64,000 nucleotides of DNA from Kordia sp. SMS9. GTDB taxonomy: Bacteria > Bacteroidota > Bacteroidia > Flavobacteriales > Flavobacteriaceae. The stretch covers positions 178,501 through 242,500 of the forward strand of contig NZ_CP031153.1 of the NCBI RefSeq assembly GCF_003352465.1, read 5' to 3'. The position numbers and the translations under genes were made by a program. Under the pieces are notes generated by a model. It had not been told where the DNA came from and did not search any database. It worked only from the letters and a program-made list of their open reading frames with translations. Of this stretch, positions 9,376-18,006 are shown piece after piece (the first letter of the stretch is position 1; each line of letters opens with the position of its first letter).

Positions 9376-10236
9376 ATGAAAAAAGCAATCTTAGTTTTAG
9401 CAATCGTTTTATCAATAAGTAGCTGTCAAAAGCAAGTCAACGAAAGGATTTTGTTTTCATCAAGCAGTTTGGGGAACTCAGATATTTATGTCATGGATAG
9501 TGAAACACTAAACTCAAAACAGCTTACAAATTCAACTTTTGAAGAATGGGGACCGACTTGGATTACGGAAAACGAAATTTCCTTTTTAAGACAAAAGCAC
9601 GATCAAATTTTACGCTATAAATTGAATCTTGATACAGGAGAAGAATCTCAGATACAACATCCTGAAAACTGTATTTTGGATGATAAAAACATGTTGTACG
9701 CTTCCAACGGTTTTTTACAATTGTACCAATGTACGTCTAATATCTTCTTGTTTGATAAAAAAGCAGGAACCACAACGAATCTCACTCAAAACATGAATGG
9801 ATATTCGAAATATCCTAGTTGGAGTTTTGATGGCACACAGGTAATTTTCACCAACAATCAATCAGGAACTAATGATATTTTTATGATGGATCTCGCAACC
9901 AAAAAAATTACCCAAGTAACCGATTTCCCTTCCAATGATGAACGCGGCGAACATTCTCCTGATAGAAAGCATATAGTGTTTAGTTCTGATAAATTTGAAA
10001 CTAGGAATCAAGACATTTTATTAAAAAACTTAGAAACTGGAACGTTAGAAAATATTTCCAACAGCAAAGGCACTGAATTAATTGCTAGATGGAGCGTTGA
10101 TGGAAAACATATCTATTTTGGCAGTAATAAAGATGGTAATTGGGAAATTTACCAATATACTTTACAAGACAAATCCACCAAAAGAATGACAACAAATGCA
10201 GCTTTTGATGGAGATCCTAGAGTTTTTAAAGGCTGA
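9376..10236 (+). CDS. TolB-like PD40 beta-propeller lipoprotein
   Basis: This 286-residue protein has a lipobox (SISSC, Cys17). The rest is a six-bladed propeller of PD40/TolB repeats, visible as recurring DIYVMD, DIFMMD and PSWSFDGTQVIF motifs. Such proteins bind peptides or proteins at the envelope; a role in Tol-Pal is not implied, because no tol genes are nearby. Its 3' end overlaps the 3' end of the convergent yceI-like gene by 11 bp. Confidence 0.8.
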   Translation: MKKAILVLAIVLSISSCQKQVNERILFSSSSLGNSDIYVMDSETLNSKQLTNSTFEEWGPTWITENEISFLRQKHDQILRYKLNLDTGEESQIQHPENCILDDKNMLYASNGFLQLYQCTSNIFLFDKKAGTTTNLTQNMNGYSKYPSWSFDGTQVIFTNNQSGTNDIFMMDLATKKITQVTDFPSNDERGEHSPDRKHIVFSSDKFETRNQDILLKNLETGTLENISNSKGTELIARWSVDGKHIYFGSNKDGNWEIYQYTLQDKSTKRMTTNAAFDGDPRVFKG

Positions 10237-10906
10237 TGTATTCTTTCGCTGATACAGTCACTAAAGACGGTTGATACGCTGGCACATCAAATCTCATATT
10301 GAGATACAACCATTTCGTTGGCACAGAGTTCGATTTTCCATTGACAATTTTATCATAATCAATTCCCCAATCTAATAAGTTTACTTGACCGCTTAACACT
10401 AAGGAACTTGCTATTGTTTCTTTTGGATCTCTAATTCCTGTGACAAAAAATTTCACTTCTTTTTCAATGCCTTTGATAGCCATTTTCCCATTAACTTGAT
10501 ACCAATCTACGCCCATCGTATACACATTTGTAGATGTAAACGTAATTTTTTCATTATGTTCTCCAACAAACAAACCTGGCTTTCTAATGGTTGCTGTTAA
10601 TTCCTTTGCTCTACAAACGTTAAATGTATTTGGATCTACTTCAAAGGAAATGTGCATGTTTTCCAAAGGGTTTCCTTGATCGCTACGTGAAGCAATGTCT
10701 AACTGTAAGTTGGTCACAACACCCGCAAATGGCGTACTGCAATGTCCGTGAGTCACAAATAAATTTATAGTCTGATGATCTTTGCTTTCTAAGGAAGATA
10801 TTTGTTCTTTTGGTTCAGTATTTGGCACATTGTTAGCGTAACCACTAACGACTAATACGATTACTAATACAGCTAAGGGCAACGCAATATTTTTGAGTTT
10901 CTTCAT
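10226..10906 (-). CDS. YceI family periplasmic protein
   Basis: This 226-residue protein has an N-terminal signal or anchor segment (LPLAVLVIVLVVSG) and a YceI lipocalin-like barrel. Family features include HGHCSTPFAGVVTNLQLDI, the central GKMAIKGIEKEVKF and LDWGIDYDK. YceI proteins bind polyprenoid lipids in the periplasm. It is convergent with the TolB-like gene, overlapping it by 11 bp. An 11-bp inverted repeat lies just upstream of its start. Confidence 0.75.
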   Translation of the reverse strand: MKKLKNIALPLAVLVIVLVVSGYANNVPNTEPKEQISSLESKDHQTINLFVTHGHCSTPFAGVVTNLQLDIASRSDQGNPLENMHISFEVDPNTFNVCRAKELTATIRKPGLFVGEHNEKITFTSTNVYTMGVDWYQVNGKMAIKGIEKEVKFFVTGIRDPKETIASSLVLSGQVNLLDWGIDYDKIVNGKSNSVPTKWLYLNMRFDVPAYQPSLVTVSAKEYISL

Positions 10907-10913
10907 GATTTTA

Positions 10914-10975
10914 TTTTTACATTTCTACGAATATAGCCTGAAGTGCTTATTAAATTTGTCAATCAAATGTAAAAA
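10914..10975. other. Inverted repeat upstream of yceI-like gene
   Basis: TTTTTACATTT (10914-10924) and AAATGTAAAAA (10965-10975) are perfect 11-bp inverted copies, 40 bp apart, directly upstream of the YceI-family start. It could be an operator or leader structure, or simply AT-rich chance. Confidence 0.35.
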
Positions 10976-11006
10976 AAGTGTCAAAAGTGAATTTACACAA
11001 TCGGAA

Positions 11007-11687
11007 TCAAGGCGTAGAACTCGAAACTTGCATTATTTTTCCGTTATAGTATTTGTTTCCGTTAAGGGAAAAATCAAAGATATATTCTGCCATTTCCAAG
11101 GCACTTAACGGTGCCTTGTATCCAGGAAATGCTTCTGCCAACATTTCGGTTTGAACTGCACCTAAAGCAAGTACGTTGAACGCAATTCCTTGGTCTTTGT
11201 ACTCTTCTGCTAATAATTCTACCAAGGTAATCACCGCACCTTTGGAGGAACTGTATGCTGCCAATCCTGGGAATTTCATACTTCCCTGAATGCCGCCCAT
11301 AGAACTAATGGTGACAACGTGACTTCCCGATTTCATAAACGGCAATAACACACGACTCAATTCTGCTACACCAAATACATTGACGGTGTAAATCCATTGA
11401 AAATCGTCCATCGTGGTTTCTCCAAACGGTCGGTTCAACAAAGAACCTGCATTGTGAATCACGATGTCAACTTGTTCCCAGTTTTCTTTTACAAAATTGG
11501 TCACGCGATCGTAATCTTCTGGTTTGCTTAAATCGAATGCAAAAGAAGTGATATTATCATAGGTCAAATTTGAAATTGGCTTTTCATTTCGCGATAATGC
11601 CAAAACATTGTAACCTGCATTGGCAAATAAATGTACCAATTCAAAACCTATTCCGCGACTTGTTCCTGTGATGATGACGTTTTTCAT
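11007..11687 (-). CDS. Short-chain dehydrogenase/reductase
   Basis: This 226-residue SDR starts at the ATG at 11687; a start at 11732 would translate a dispersed intergenic repeat. The Rossmann motif TGTSRGIG is near residues 7-14, NAG is near residue 80, and the catalytic Ser (ISSMGG) and YSSSKG (Tyr/Lys) follow. It is a cytosolic NAD(P)-dependent oxidoreductase with unknown substrate. It lies downstream of the M28 peptidase gene, separated by an intergenic repeat cluster, so an operon is uncertain. Confidence 0.88.
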   Translation of the reverse strand: MKNVIITGTSRGIGFELVHLFANAGYNVLALSRNEKPISNLTYDNITSFAFDLSKPEDYDRVTNFVKENWEQVDIVIHNAGSLLNRPFGETTMDDFQWIYTVNVFGVAELSRVLLPFMKSGSHVVTISSMGGIQGSMKFPGLAAYSSSKGAVITLVELLAEEYKDQGIAFNVLALGAVQTEMLAEAFPGYKAPLSALEMAEYIFDFSLNGNKYYNGKIMQVSSSTP

Positions 11688-11712
11688 AATGAAGTGTGCT
11701 AAAGTTGTGAGC

Positions 11713-11826
11713 TGCTGAATCAAGTTCAGCATGACCTAATTTTATTTTAAAGTACTTCTCGATACTAATTTGTTACATTTCGACTTCGCTCAATGTGACA
11801 CAAATTCACTCGAAGTGACGTTTTTT
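11713..11826. repeat. Composite dispersed intergenic repeat
   Basis: This interval holds a TGCTGAA-TCAAG-TTCAGCA hairpin (11713-11731) and then a segment running from AAGTACTTCTCGATACT to CACTCGAAGTGACG (about 11752-11824). Both parts recur elsewhere in the window, the second in the opposite orientation at 45187-45262 and, diverged, at 57099-57140. It lies between the SDR and M28 genes. Confidence 0.7.
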
Positions 11827-11843
11827 TAACTCAAATAATATCC

Positions 11844-12791
11844 TTATTTCGAAGTTGTCAATTGAATCTCTTTTGTAGGTGCGTTCACTGCTTTTCGCAC
11901 AGCTGGAATAAACGTGTTTACAAAGTTTGCCATGTGATTGAAATCCATGATATCTGACTCATCTCCTACTTTGTGATAGTGATCAAAGTTTGTAAAATCG
12001 AACGTACAGAACGTTTGTGCTGGAATTTTGAATTCGTTAAAAAACGGATAGTTGTCCGAACGCATAAACAATCTATACTCACCTGCTTTTGGTAAGAATC
12101 CTGCAATTTTCTTTCCTGCATATTCGTTCATCTTTACTGCCAAATTCGATTTTTCAAATCCAGTTACGTACGCCGTATAATCTTTTCCAACTAAAGGTAC
12201 ACCTACCATTTCAAAATTTAACATTAGGTATAGATTCAAGTTTTCTTTCTTTAGCGTTTTTGCCAAATATTTTGAACCTAACAAACCTTTTTCTTCCGCA
12301 GAAAACAATGTAAATAAGATGCTTCTTTTGTTGCTTTTGGTCTTTGCAAAGTATTTTGCCATCGTCATTACCGTTCCTACACCAGCAGCATTATCATTCG
12401 CGCCATTTGCAATTTTATCACCATCTACAGCTTCTGCAAATCCAATATGATCGTAGTGCGCACCAAGAATGACAAATTCATTTTTTAAATCTGGATCATT
12501 TCCTTCTAAATAGCCAATGACATTAAATGCATTTTTTCCTTTGACCGTAAAACTATCTCGATAGGTGTCAAAATACGGTTGTACACCAATAGTTTTAAAA
12601 TAGTTTTCAATATACGTTGCGGCTTTTTCAATGCCTTCCGTTCCGGTGTCTCTTCCTTCCAATTCGTCAGAAGCCAAATAGGTAACAATGTCGTCTACTT
12701 CTTGTGCTTCAATGACAATTTCTTTGGTTTTACACGAAAAGAAAAGCAATGCTAGGAAGCAAATGGCAATTATATTTTTAAGATGTTTCAT
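11844..12791 (-). CDS. M28 family zinc aminopeptidase lipoprotein
   Basis: This 315-residue envelope lipoprotein (LLFFSC, Cys20) has an M28 peptidase domain. The metal ligands and catalytic residues are visible in order: GAHYDHIG (His, with Asp close by), ANGANDNAAG (bridging Asp), SAEEKGLLG (catalytic and ligand Glu pair) and HYHKVGDE (final His). It probably cleaves N-terminal residues from peptides at the cell surface or periplasm. A short ATG-repeat microsatellite (about 12790-12822) lies at and upstream of the start. Confidence 0.88.
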   Translation of the reverse strand: MKHLKNIIAICFLALLFFSCKTKEIVIEAQEVDDIVTYLASDELEGRDTGTEGIEKAATYIENYFKTIGVQPYFDTYRDSFTVKGKNAFNVIGYLEGNDPDLKNEFVILGAHYDHIGFAEAVDGDKIANGANDNAAGVGTVMTMAKYFAKTKSNKRSILFTLFSAEEKGLLGSKYLAKTLKKENLNLYLMLNFEMVGVPLVGKDYTAYVTGFEKSNLAVKMNEYAGKKIAGFLPKAGEYRLFMRSDNYPFFNEFKIPAQTFCTFDFTNFDHYHKVGDESDIMDFNHMANFVNTFIPAVRKAVNAPTKEIQLTTSK

Positions 12792-12839
12792 GATGATGAT
12801 GATTGTTTTTGATGATGATGCTATTACTTGTTATGAATA

Positions 12840-12866
12840 AAAAATCCCACTTCCGTGGGATTTTTC
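12840..12866 (-). terminator. Intrinsic terminator of the pdhA-pdhC operon
   Basis: AAAATCCCAC and GTGGGATTTTT are inverted around a short loop, with a T-run in the minus direction, 15-40 bp after the pdhC stop. Confidence 0.85.
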
Positions 12867-12880
12867 AATGTGTATGTATG

Positions 12881-14542
12881 TTAAGCTAACATAGTCACGG
12901 GATTTTCTACATACTGTTTTACAGTTTGCAAAAATTGTGCTCCTGTGGCGCCATCAACAGTTCTGTGATCGCACGCTAATGTTACTTTCATAGTATTTCC
13001 TACGACAATTTCTCCGTTTTTCACCACTGGTTTTTGGACAATCGTTCCAACCGATAAAATAGCAGAATTTGGCTGATTGATAATTGAAGTGAATTCTAAA
13101 ATTCCAAACATTCCTAAGTTAGAAATGGTGAAGGTACTTCCATCCATTTCTGCTGGAGAAATCTTTTTGTTTCTTGCTTTCCCTGCCAATTCGCGTACTT
13201 TTCCTCCAATGGTAGTCAAACTCATTTGGTCTGCAAATTTCAACACTGGTACTAACAATCCTTCGTCAACTGCTACGGCTACACCAACATGAATGTGTTT
13301 GTGATACGTTGTAGAATTGTCGTTCCAAGTGGTATTTACTTGAGGATGTTTTCGCAATGCCATCGCGCAAGCTTTGACAATCATATCATTGAAAGATACT
13401 TTGATATCTGGAATTGCATTGATGGTTTTACGAGAAGCAATCGCGTTGTCCATGTCCAATTCTACCGTAAGGTAATAATGTGGCGCCGAGAATTTCGATT
13501 CTCCTAAACGACGTGCAATGGTTTTACGCATTTGCGAGTTTTTCACTTCTTCGCTGCTTTCTTCTCCCGCTGGCACAAATGGTGTGATTGCTGGAACTGA
13601 TTCCGCAGCTGGAGTAGCAACTGAAGGTGTCGCTTTTGCTACTGGTGCCGCTACGGCTGCTGGTGTAAAGTTTTCTACATCACGTTTTATAATACGTCCA
13701 TGATCACCTGATCCTTTCACTTGCGTGAGATCAATTCCTTTGTCGGCTGCAATTTTCTTTGCCAATGGTGAAGCTATAATTCTACCGCCCGAAGATTCGC
13801 TGCCAGAAGCTTTTGGTGCTTCCGCTTTGCTTTCTGCGGCTAAGTTTCCCGAAGGTTTTGATACCGTTTCTTCTGAAGATGAAGTAGCTGAATCACCTGA
13901 AGCTGCTGCTTTCAAAACCGTATCTACATCCGTTCCTTTTTCTCCAATAATTGCTAAAATACTATCTACAGGTGCCGTTTCTCCTTCTTTTACGCCAATG
14001 TAAAGTAATGTTCCTTCATTGAAAGATTCAAATTCCATGGTTGCCTTATCCGTTTCAATTTCAGCAAGAATGTCACCTTCTTCTATGGTATCGCCTACTT
14101 GTTTTAACCAAGACGCCACAGTTCCTTCCTCCATTGTATCGCTCAATCGTGGCATGGTAACGACAATCGCGCCTGCTGGCATTTCCACTTTTTCAGTAGT
14201 GGATTTAGGCGCTTCTTCTGTTTTCGTTTCTGTAGTTTCTCCTTTTGGTTCTTCTTTCGTTTCCGAAGTTCCGCCACCTTTTACCAAGGCATCTACATCT
14301 TCTCCTTCTTCACCAATAATGGCTAACAACGTATCAACTGGTGCGGTTTCTCCTTCTTGCACGCCAATGTAAAGCAATGTTCCTTCATGGAAAGATTCGA
14401 ATTCCATCGTTGCTTTATCAGTTTCAATCTCTGCGAGAATGTCACCTTCTTCAACTGTATCACCTACTTGTTTTAGCCATGATGCCACAACACCTTCTTC
14501 CATGGTGTCACTTAGTCGTGGCATGTTTATAATTTCTGCCAT
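12881..14542 (-). CDS. pdhC: Pyruvate dehydrogenase E2, dihydrolipoamide acetyltransferase
   Basis: This 553-residue core subunit of the pyruvate dehydrogenase complex transfers acetyl groups to CoA. It has two tandem lipoyl domains (about residues 1-80 and 127-205), each with the lipoylated Lys in EIETDKATMEFES. Acidic/Ala-Pro linkers and a peripheral-subunit-binding domain follow (SPLAKKIAADKGIDL, about 258-290). The C-terminal catalytic domain carries ACDHRTVDGATGAQFL with the active-site His. The two lipoyl domains are nearly identical, suggesting duplication or homogenisation. It follows pdhA by 6 bp. E1-beta is not in the window. Confidence 0.95.
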   Translation of the reverse strand: MAEIINMPRLSDTMEEGVVASWLKQVGDTVEEGDILAEIETDKATMEFESFHEGTLLYIGVQEGETAPVDTLLAIIGEEGEDVDALVKGGGTSETKEEPKGETTETKTEEAPKSTTEKVEMPAGAIVVTMPRLSDTMEEGTVASWLKQVGDTIEEGDILAEIETDKATMEFESFNEGTLLYIGVKEGETAPVDSILAIIGEKGTDVDTVLKAAASGDSATSSSEETVSKPSGNLAAESKAEAPKASGSESSGGRIIASPLAKKIAADKGIDLTQVKGSGDHGRIIKRDVENFTPAAVAAPVAKATPSVATPAAESVPAITPFVPAGEESSEEVKNSQMRKTIARRLGESKFSAPHYYLTVELDMDNAIASRKTINAIPDIKVSFNDMIVKACAMALRKHPQVNTTWNDNSTTYHKHIHVGVAVAVDEGLLVPVLKFADQMSLTTIGGKVRELAGKARNKKISPAEMDGSTFTISNLGMFGILEFTSIINQPNSAILSVGTIVQKPVVKNGEIVVGNTMKVTLACDHRTVDGATGAQFLQTVKQYVENPVTMLA

Positions 14543-14548
14543 GTTTTA

Positions 14549-15547
14549 TTATAATTTATGAGGTAAAAATGGATAATCTTCTTGTTCGTATACTGCATCG
14601 TACATGAGACTTTTTTCTGGATATGGCGATTCTTCTGCGAATTTTTCACATTCTTTCACCAATGCTTTTACACGCTTATCCATTTCTGCAATTTCGTCTT
14701 CTGTAGCATATTTTTTCTCCAATAAAATTTCTTTTACTTGGTTTATTGGATCAATTTTTTTGTATTCTTCTACTTCGTCTTTTGTTCTGTACTTTTGTGC
14801 ATCTGACATCGAGTGACCTCTGTAACGATAGGTTTTCATTTCTAAGAATGTTGGTCCATCACCGCGTCTTGCTCTTTCAACAGCTTCGTGAATCGCTTCT
14901 GCAACTTTTACAGGATTCATTCCGTCTACTGGCCCGCAAGGCATTTCATAGCCCAAACCAAGTTTCCATATATCCGTATGGTTTGCGGTTCTTTCTACAG
15001 AAGTTCCCATGGCGTATCCGTTGTTTTCACAAATAAATACCACCGGAAGTTTCCAATTCATTGCCATGTTGAACGTTTCGTGCAATGATCCTTGGCGCAC
15101 AGCACCATCTCCCATATAACACAAAGTTACCGCATCTCTTTTAAAGTATTTGTCAGCAAAAGCCAATCCTGCTCCTAAAGGAATTTGTCCACCTACAATT
15201 CCGTGTCCACCATAAAACCCTTGTTCTGGTGCAAAAATATGCATAGAACCTCCAAGACCTTGAGAAGTTCCTGTGGCTTTTCCATACAATTCTGCCATTA
15301 CTTTTTTAGGATCCACGCCCATTCCGATCGGCTGTACGTGATTCCTGTAGGCAGTAATCATTTTATCTTTTGACAGATCCATAGCATGCAATGATCCTGC
15401 TAATACTGCTTCCTGACCATTGTATAAGTGAAGAAATCCACGTACTTTTTGCTGAATATACACAGCAGCAAGTTTGTCCTCAAATTTTCTCCAAAATAAC
15501 ATATCCTCGTACCATTTGAGGTATACTTCTTTAGTGATTTTTTCCAT
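14549..15547 (-). CDS. pdhA: Pyruvate dehydrogenase E1 component, alpha subunit
   Basis: This 332-residue thiamine-diphosphate enzyme subunit decarboxylates pyruvate with a separately encoded beta subunit. The ThDP/Mg-binding motif GDGAVRQG...NNGYAMGT is near residues 145-180, and the phosphorylation-loop-like YRYRGHSMSDA is near residues 240-255. The length is usual for the alpha subunit of the heterotetrameric form. It is transcribed into pdhC. Flavobacteria commonly place pdhB elsewhere, which fits its absence here. Confidence 0.95.
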   Translation of the reverse strand: MEKITKEVYLKWYEDMLFWRKFEDKLAAVYIQQKVRGFLHLYNGQEAVLAGSLHAMDLSKDKMITAYRNHVQPIGMGVDPKKVMAELYGKATGTSQGLGGSMHIFAPEQGFYGGHGIVGGQIPLGAGLAFADKYFKRDAVTLCYMGDGAVRQGSLHETFNMAMNWKLPVVFICENNGYAMGTSVERTANHTDIWKLGLGYEMPCGPVDGMNPVKVAEAIHEAVERARRGDGPTFLEMKTYRYRGHSMSDAQKYRTKDEVEEYKKIDPINQVKEILLEKKYATEDEIAEMDKRVKALVKECEKFAEESPYPEKSLMYDAVYEQEDYPFLPHKL

Positions 15548-15799
15548 TTATTTCAAATTGGTTGGTTTTGTGATTTTTGGAAATCTAAAAACCATTTTAG
15601 GGTTTATTATTTGTTGTTGTTTGTTCGATATACGAATAACAAAAATACTATTTTAATGAGAAGTGAAAAAATGTAGCGGCAAATTATCGCGCTTTTAACA
15701 CGATTTATACTTTCGAAAACGTTATCGAAAACATAATAATTATACACAATGCATTTTTTGATTCTTTCTTTGTATGTAATTCATTCGTTTTTTCAAGTT

Positions 15800-16282
15800 T
15801 TACAAATAACTTTTATCAAAAACTAACGGCAATAAATCTTTTAAGGAATTGGATTTCATAATTTTTCCTTCGCCGCCCATAAAGTATATTTCAATCGCTT
15901 CGTCTTGACGCATTTCGTATTCCGCAATGGACTGTCTGCACGATCCGCAAGGTGGAATTGGCGTTTTGTTGATATGATTGTCGGAAGTAGCTGTAATTGC
16001 AATTTGCCGAATTTTGACGTTTGGATATTCCGCACCAGCGTGAAAAATAGCTACGCGCTCTGCACATAAGCCAGATGGATACGCTGCATTTTCTTGATTG
16101 CTTCCTGTTACAACTACGCCATTTTCGAGTTGTAATGCTGCGCCTACTCTAAATTTGGAATACGGCGCATACGCCTTTTTACGTGCGGCTACCGCATGTT
16201 CCATTAGTTTTTGAATATTTGGAGGAAGTTCCTCTATATAATCATAACACGTAAGTGTTGTCGTAATTTTTATTTCCTGCAT
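15800..16282 (-). CDS. cdd: Cytidine deaminase
   Basis: This 160-residue cytosolic enzyme converts cytidine or deoxycytidine to uridine or deoxyuridine in pyrimidine salvage. The zinc site is of the tetrameric type: CAERVA (Cys ligand and proton-shuttle Glu) and PPCGSCRQ (two Cys ligands). It lies between porV and pdhA on the same strand, the order known from other flavobacteria, but gaps of 250-450 bp suggest separate transcription. Confidence 0.93.
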   Translation of the reverse strand: MQEIKITTTLTCYDYIEELPPNIQKLMEHAVAARKKAYAPYSKFRVGAALQLENGVVVTGSNQENAAYPSGLCAERVAIFHAGAEYPNVKIRQIAITATSDNHINKTPIPPCGSCRQSIAEYEMRQDEAIEIYFMGGEGKIMKSNSLKDLLPLVFDKSYL

Positions 16283-16732
16283 GGATCAATTTCAGTTTTT
16301 TTCTTTGGTTGTTTTATTCACCTTGAAATAGCATAGAAAGATAGTAATTATTTATGAGATTGTTAGGTGTTGGGATTTTGGGTGCTAGTTGCTAGAAAAA
16401 CACTTTTCATTTTACATGTAGCGTTTTATATTTTTTTTCGATTGTTGCGTGTTTAAACGAGTAAACTTCTTTTTTACCACGAATTCACGAATGATTTTTT
16501 GATTTAGTGAGCACGCGTTGGAAGCGCGCGCTAGTGTTTGGTTGCTGGTTGCTAAAAATATAAACGCACAAAACCTTGAGCTTTCTATTTGTTCATTCGT
16601 CTTTTGTGAAACTTCTTCAATATTATACCAATTTACTACTCAAGACCAAAAACCTACCTCCCAACATCCTGAAAAACAAAAAACCTTCCAAGAAGCTTGA
16701 AAGGTTTTTGTATTTTGTATGTGTGATGAATT
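16283..16732. other. 450-bp intergenic region between cdd and porV
   Basis: I see no convincing gene here. It contains the porV terminator (16678-16709), the phrase ACCACGAATTCACGAATGA (about 16477-16495) that looks like intergenic repeat text, and a short GC-rich patch (GCGCGCGC, near 16525). Small open frames of about 60 codons overlap these signals and lack coding character. Confidence 0.5.
16678..16709 (-). terminator. Intrinsic terminator after porV
   Basis: AAAACCTT and AAGGTTTT arms (with one inner bulge) around an AAGAAGCTT-containing loop are followed in the minus direction by a long T-run, 24 bp after the porV stop. Confidence 0.75.
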
Positions 16733-17974
16733 TTATAATTCGTCGTACGTGTCTCCTAAGTTGAATGTTAGTGAGAAACGCAATGTGTTTTCTAATGGAT
16801 TTCTAACTTGTGATGCCGAGAATAGATACGAAACATCAATTGTTACAGCGCTGTATTTGAATCCTGCACCTAATGTAAAGAATTTTCTAGCTCCTTTTTC
16901 TTCTGCTTCATTGAAGTATCCGGCACGAAGTGCGAATGAATCTTGATACCAGTATTCTGCTCCCAATGCCCAGGTAAATTCTTTCATTTCTTCACTAAAA
17001 CCTCCTGGTGCATCACCAAATGATTGAAAGATTCCAGACACAAAACTAACATCGTCATCTTGTCCAGCTACAATGATTGTTGGCTCGTTTTCGTTTACGT
17101 CAGGCGTTGATAGGTCGTCTGTATCTTGATCTCCGTTATCGTTTACATCTACGAAACCGAGTTGTGGCGGTGTTGGTACTAATAGTTTGTTTACTTCAAC
17201 ACTTACCGCTAATTTGTTGTATTCATCAAAGATAAAATCAAATCCACCACCCAATTTCAATTGTGTTGGTAAAAAGTTTTCTTGACCCAATTCGTCATAT
17301 TTTAGTTTTGGCCCTAAGTTTGAGATGTTAAATCCACCTCTCCAACGTCCATTGAAGTTGTCATACGCAACTTCTTCTGACTGATAGTATCCTGCAATAT
17401 CAACAGCAAACGTACTTGCCGCATTTGCTTCAACATCTGGTTGTGATTGCAATTTTAAATCTGAACGCAAGAAACGACCTGTTACCGACAATGCAAATTG
17501 ATCACTTAAACGCAGCGCGTACGATGCATCAATTGACAATTCGTTTGGACTTTCTATGAGCGGTGTGAAGTTTCCTATATCTGCTTGTTGTTGTGTAATG
17601 ATTTCTATTTCACCCAAGCTGAAATACTTGATACTTGCTGACCAGGCACTTCTTTCGCTAATTCTATTGTAGAACGTTAAGTTACCTAAAAAGATATCAT
17701 TTACCAAATCACTTAAATATGGTGTGTAACTAACTCCAACTCCAATTTGCTCTTTTACAAAAGCATATTTTGCAGGATTCCACTGTTGTGAATAGGTATC
17801 AGGAGAAGTGGCAACTCCGAGTTCTCCCATTCCTCCTGCTCTCGCATCAGCTGTAATGAGTAGGAAAGGTACACCTGTAGTGATTACTCTTGTATCGTTT
17901 GGATTGACAATCGTGGTTTGTGCCAACATTCCGAAAGGAATCATACATAATATAGATAAAAATAGCTTCTTCAT
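16733..17974 (-). CDS. porV: Type IX secretion outer membrane shuttle protein PorV
   Basis: This 413-residue FadL-like outer membrane barrel has a signal peptide (MKKLFLSILCMIPFGMLAQ). The mature N-terminus includes the conserved region LLITADARAGGMGELGVATS and QQWNPAKYAF, and the C-terminus ends in beta strands (NTLRFSLTFNLGDTYDEL). PorV (LptO) carries T9SS cargo from the translocon to PorU for sorting-domain removal and attachment. It is 32 bp downstream of porU, so they form one transcript. An Asp-rich loop (VDVNDNGDQDTDDLSTPDVN) near residues 275-294 resembles a calcium-binding insertion. Confidence 0.93.
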   Translation of the reverse strand: MKKLFLSILCMIPFGMLAQTTIVNPNDTRVITTGVPFLLITADARAGGMGELGVATSPDTYSQQWNPAKYAFVKEQIGVGVSYTPYLSDLVNDIFLGNLTFYNRISERSAWSASIKYFSLGEIEIITQQQADIGNFTPLIESPNELSIDASYALRLSDQFALSVTGRFLRSDLKLQSQPDVEANAASTFAVDIAGYYQSEEVAYDNFNGRWRGGFNISNLGPKLKYDELGQENFLPTQLKLGGGFDFIFDEYNKLAVSVEVNKLLVPTPPQLGFVDVNDNGDQDTDDLSTPDVNENEPTIIVAGQDDDVSFVSGIFQSFGDAPGGFSEEMKEFTWALGAEYWYQDSFALRAGYFNEAEEKGARKFFTLGAGFKYSAVTIDVSYLFSASQVRNPLENTLRFSLTFNLGDTYDEL

Positions 17975-18006
17975 TCAGTTAAAATTTTAACAAATATAGG
18001 TTTTAT

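Noticed and set aside
11687..11732. Longer start for the SDR gene at 11732
   Set aside because: The extra 15 codons are made from a dispersed hairpin repeat; the ATG at 11687 begins directly before the Rossmann fold.
12881..14542. Many open frames on the plus strand opposite pdhC and the tonB linker
   Set aside because: They are mirror frames of low-complexity Ala/Glu/Ser codons in real genes and lack independent start signals or recognisable products.
16518..16764. Small plus-strand genes upstream of the porV end
   Set aside because: They overlap the porV terminator and intergenic repeat text and have no protein-like composition.
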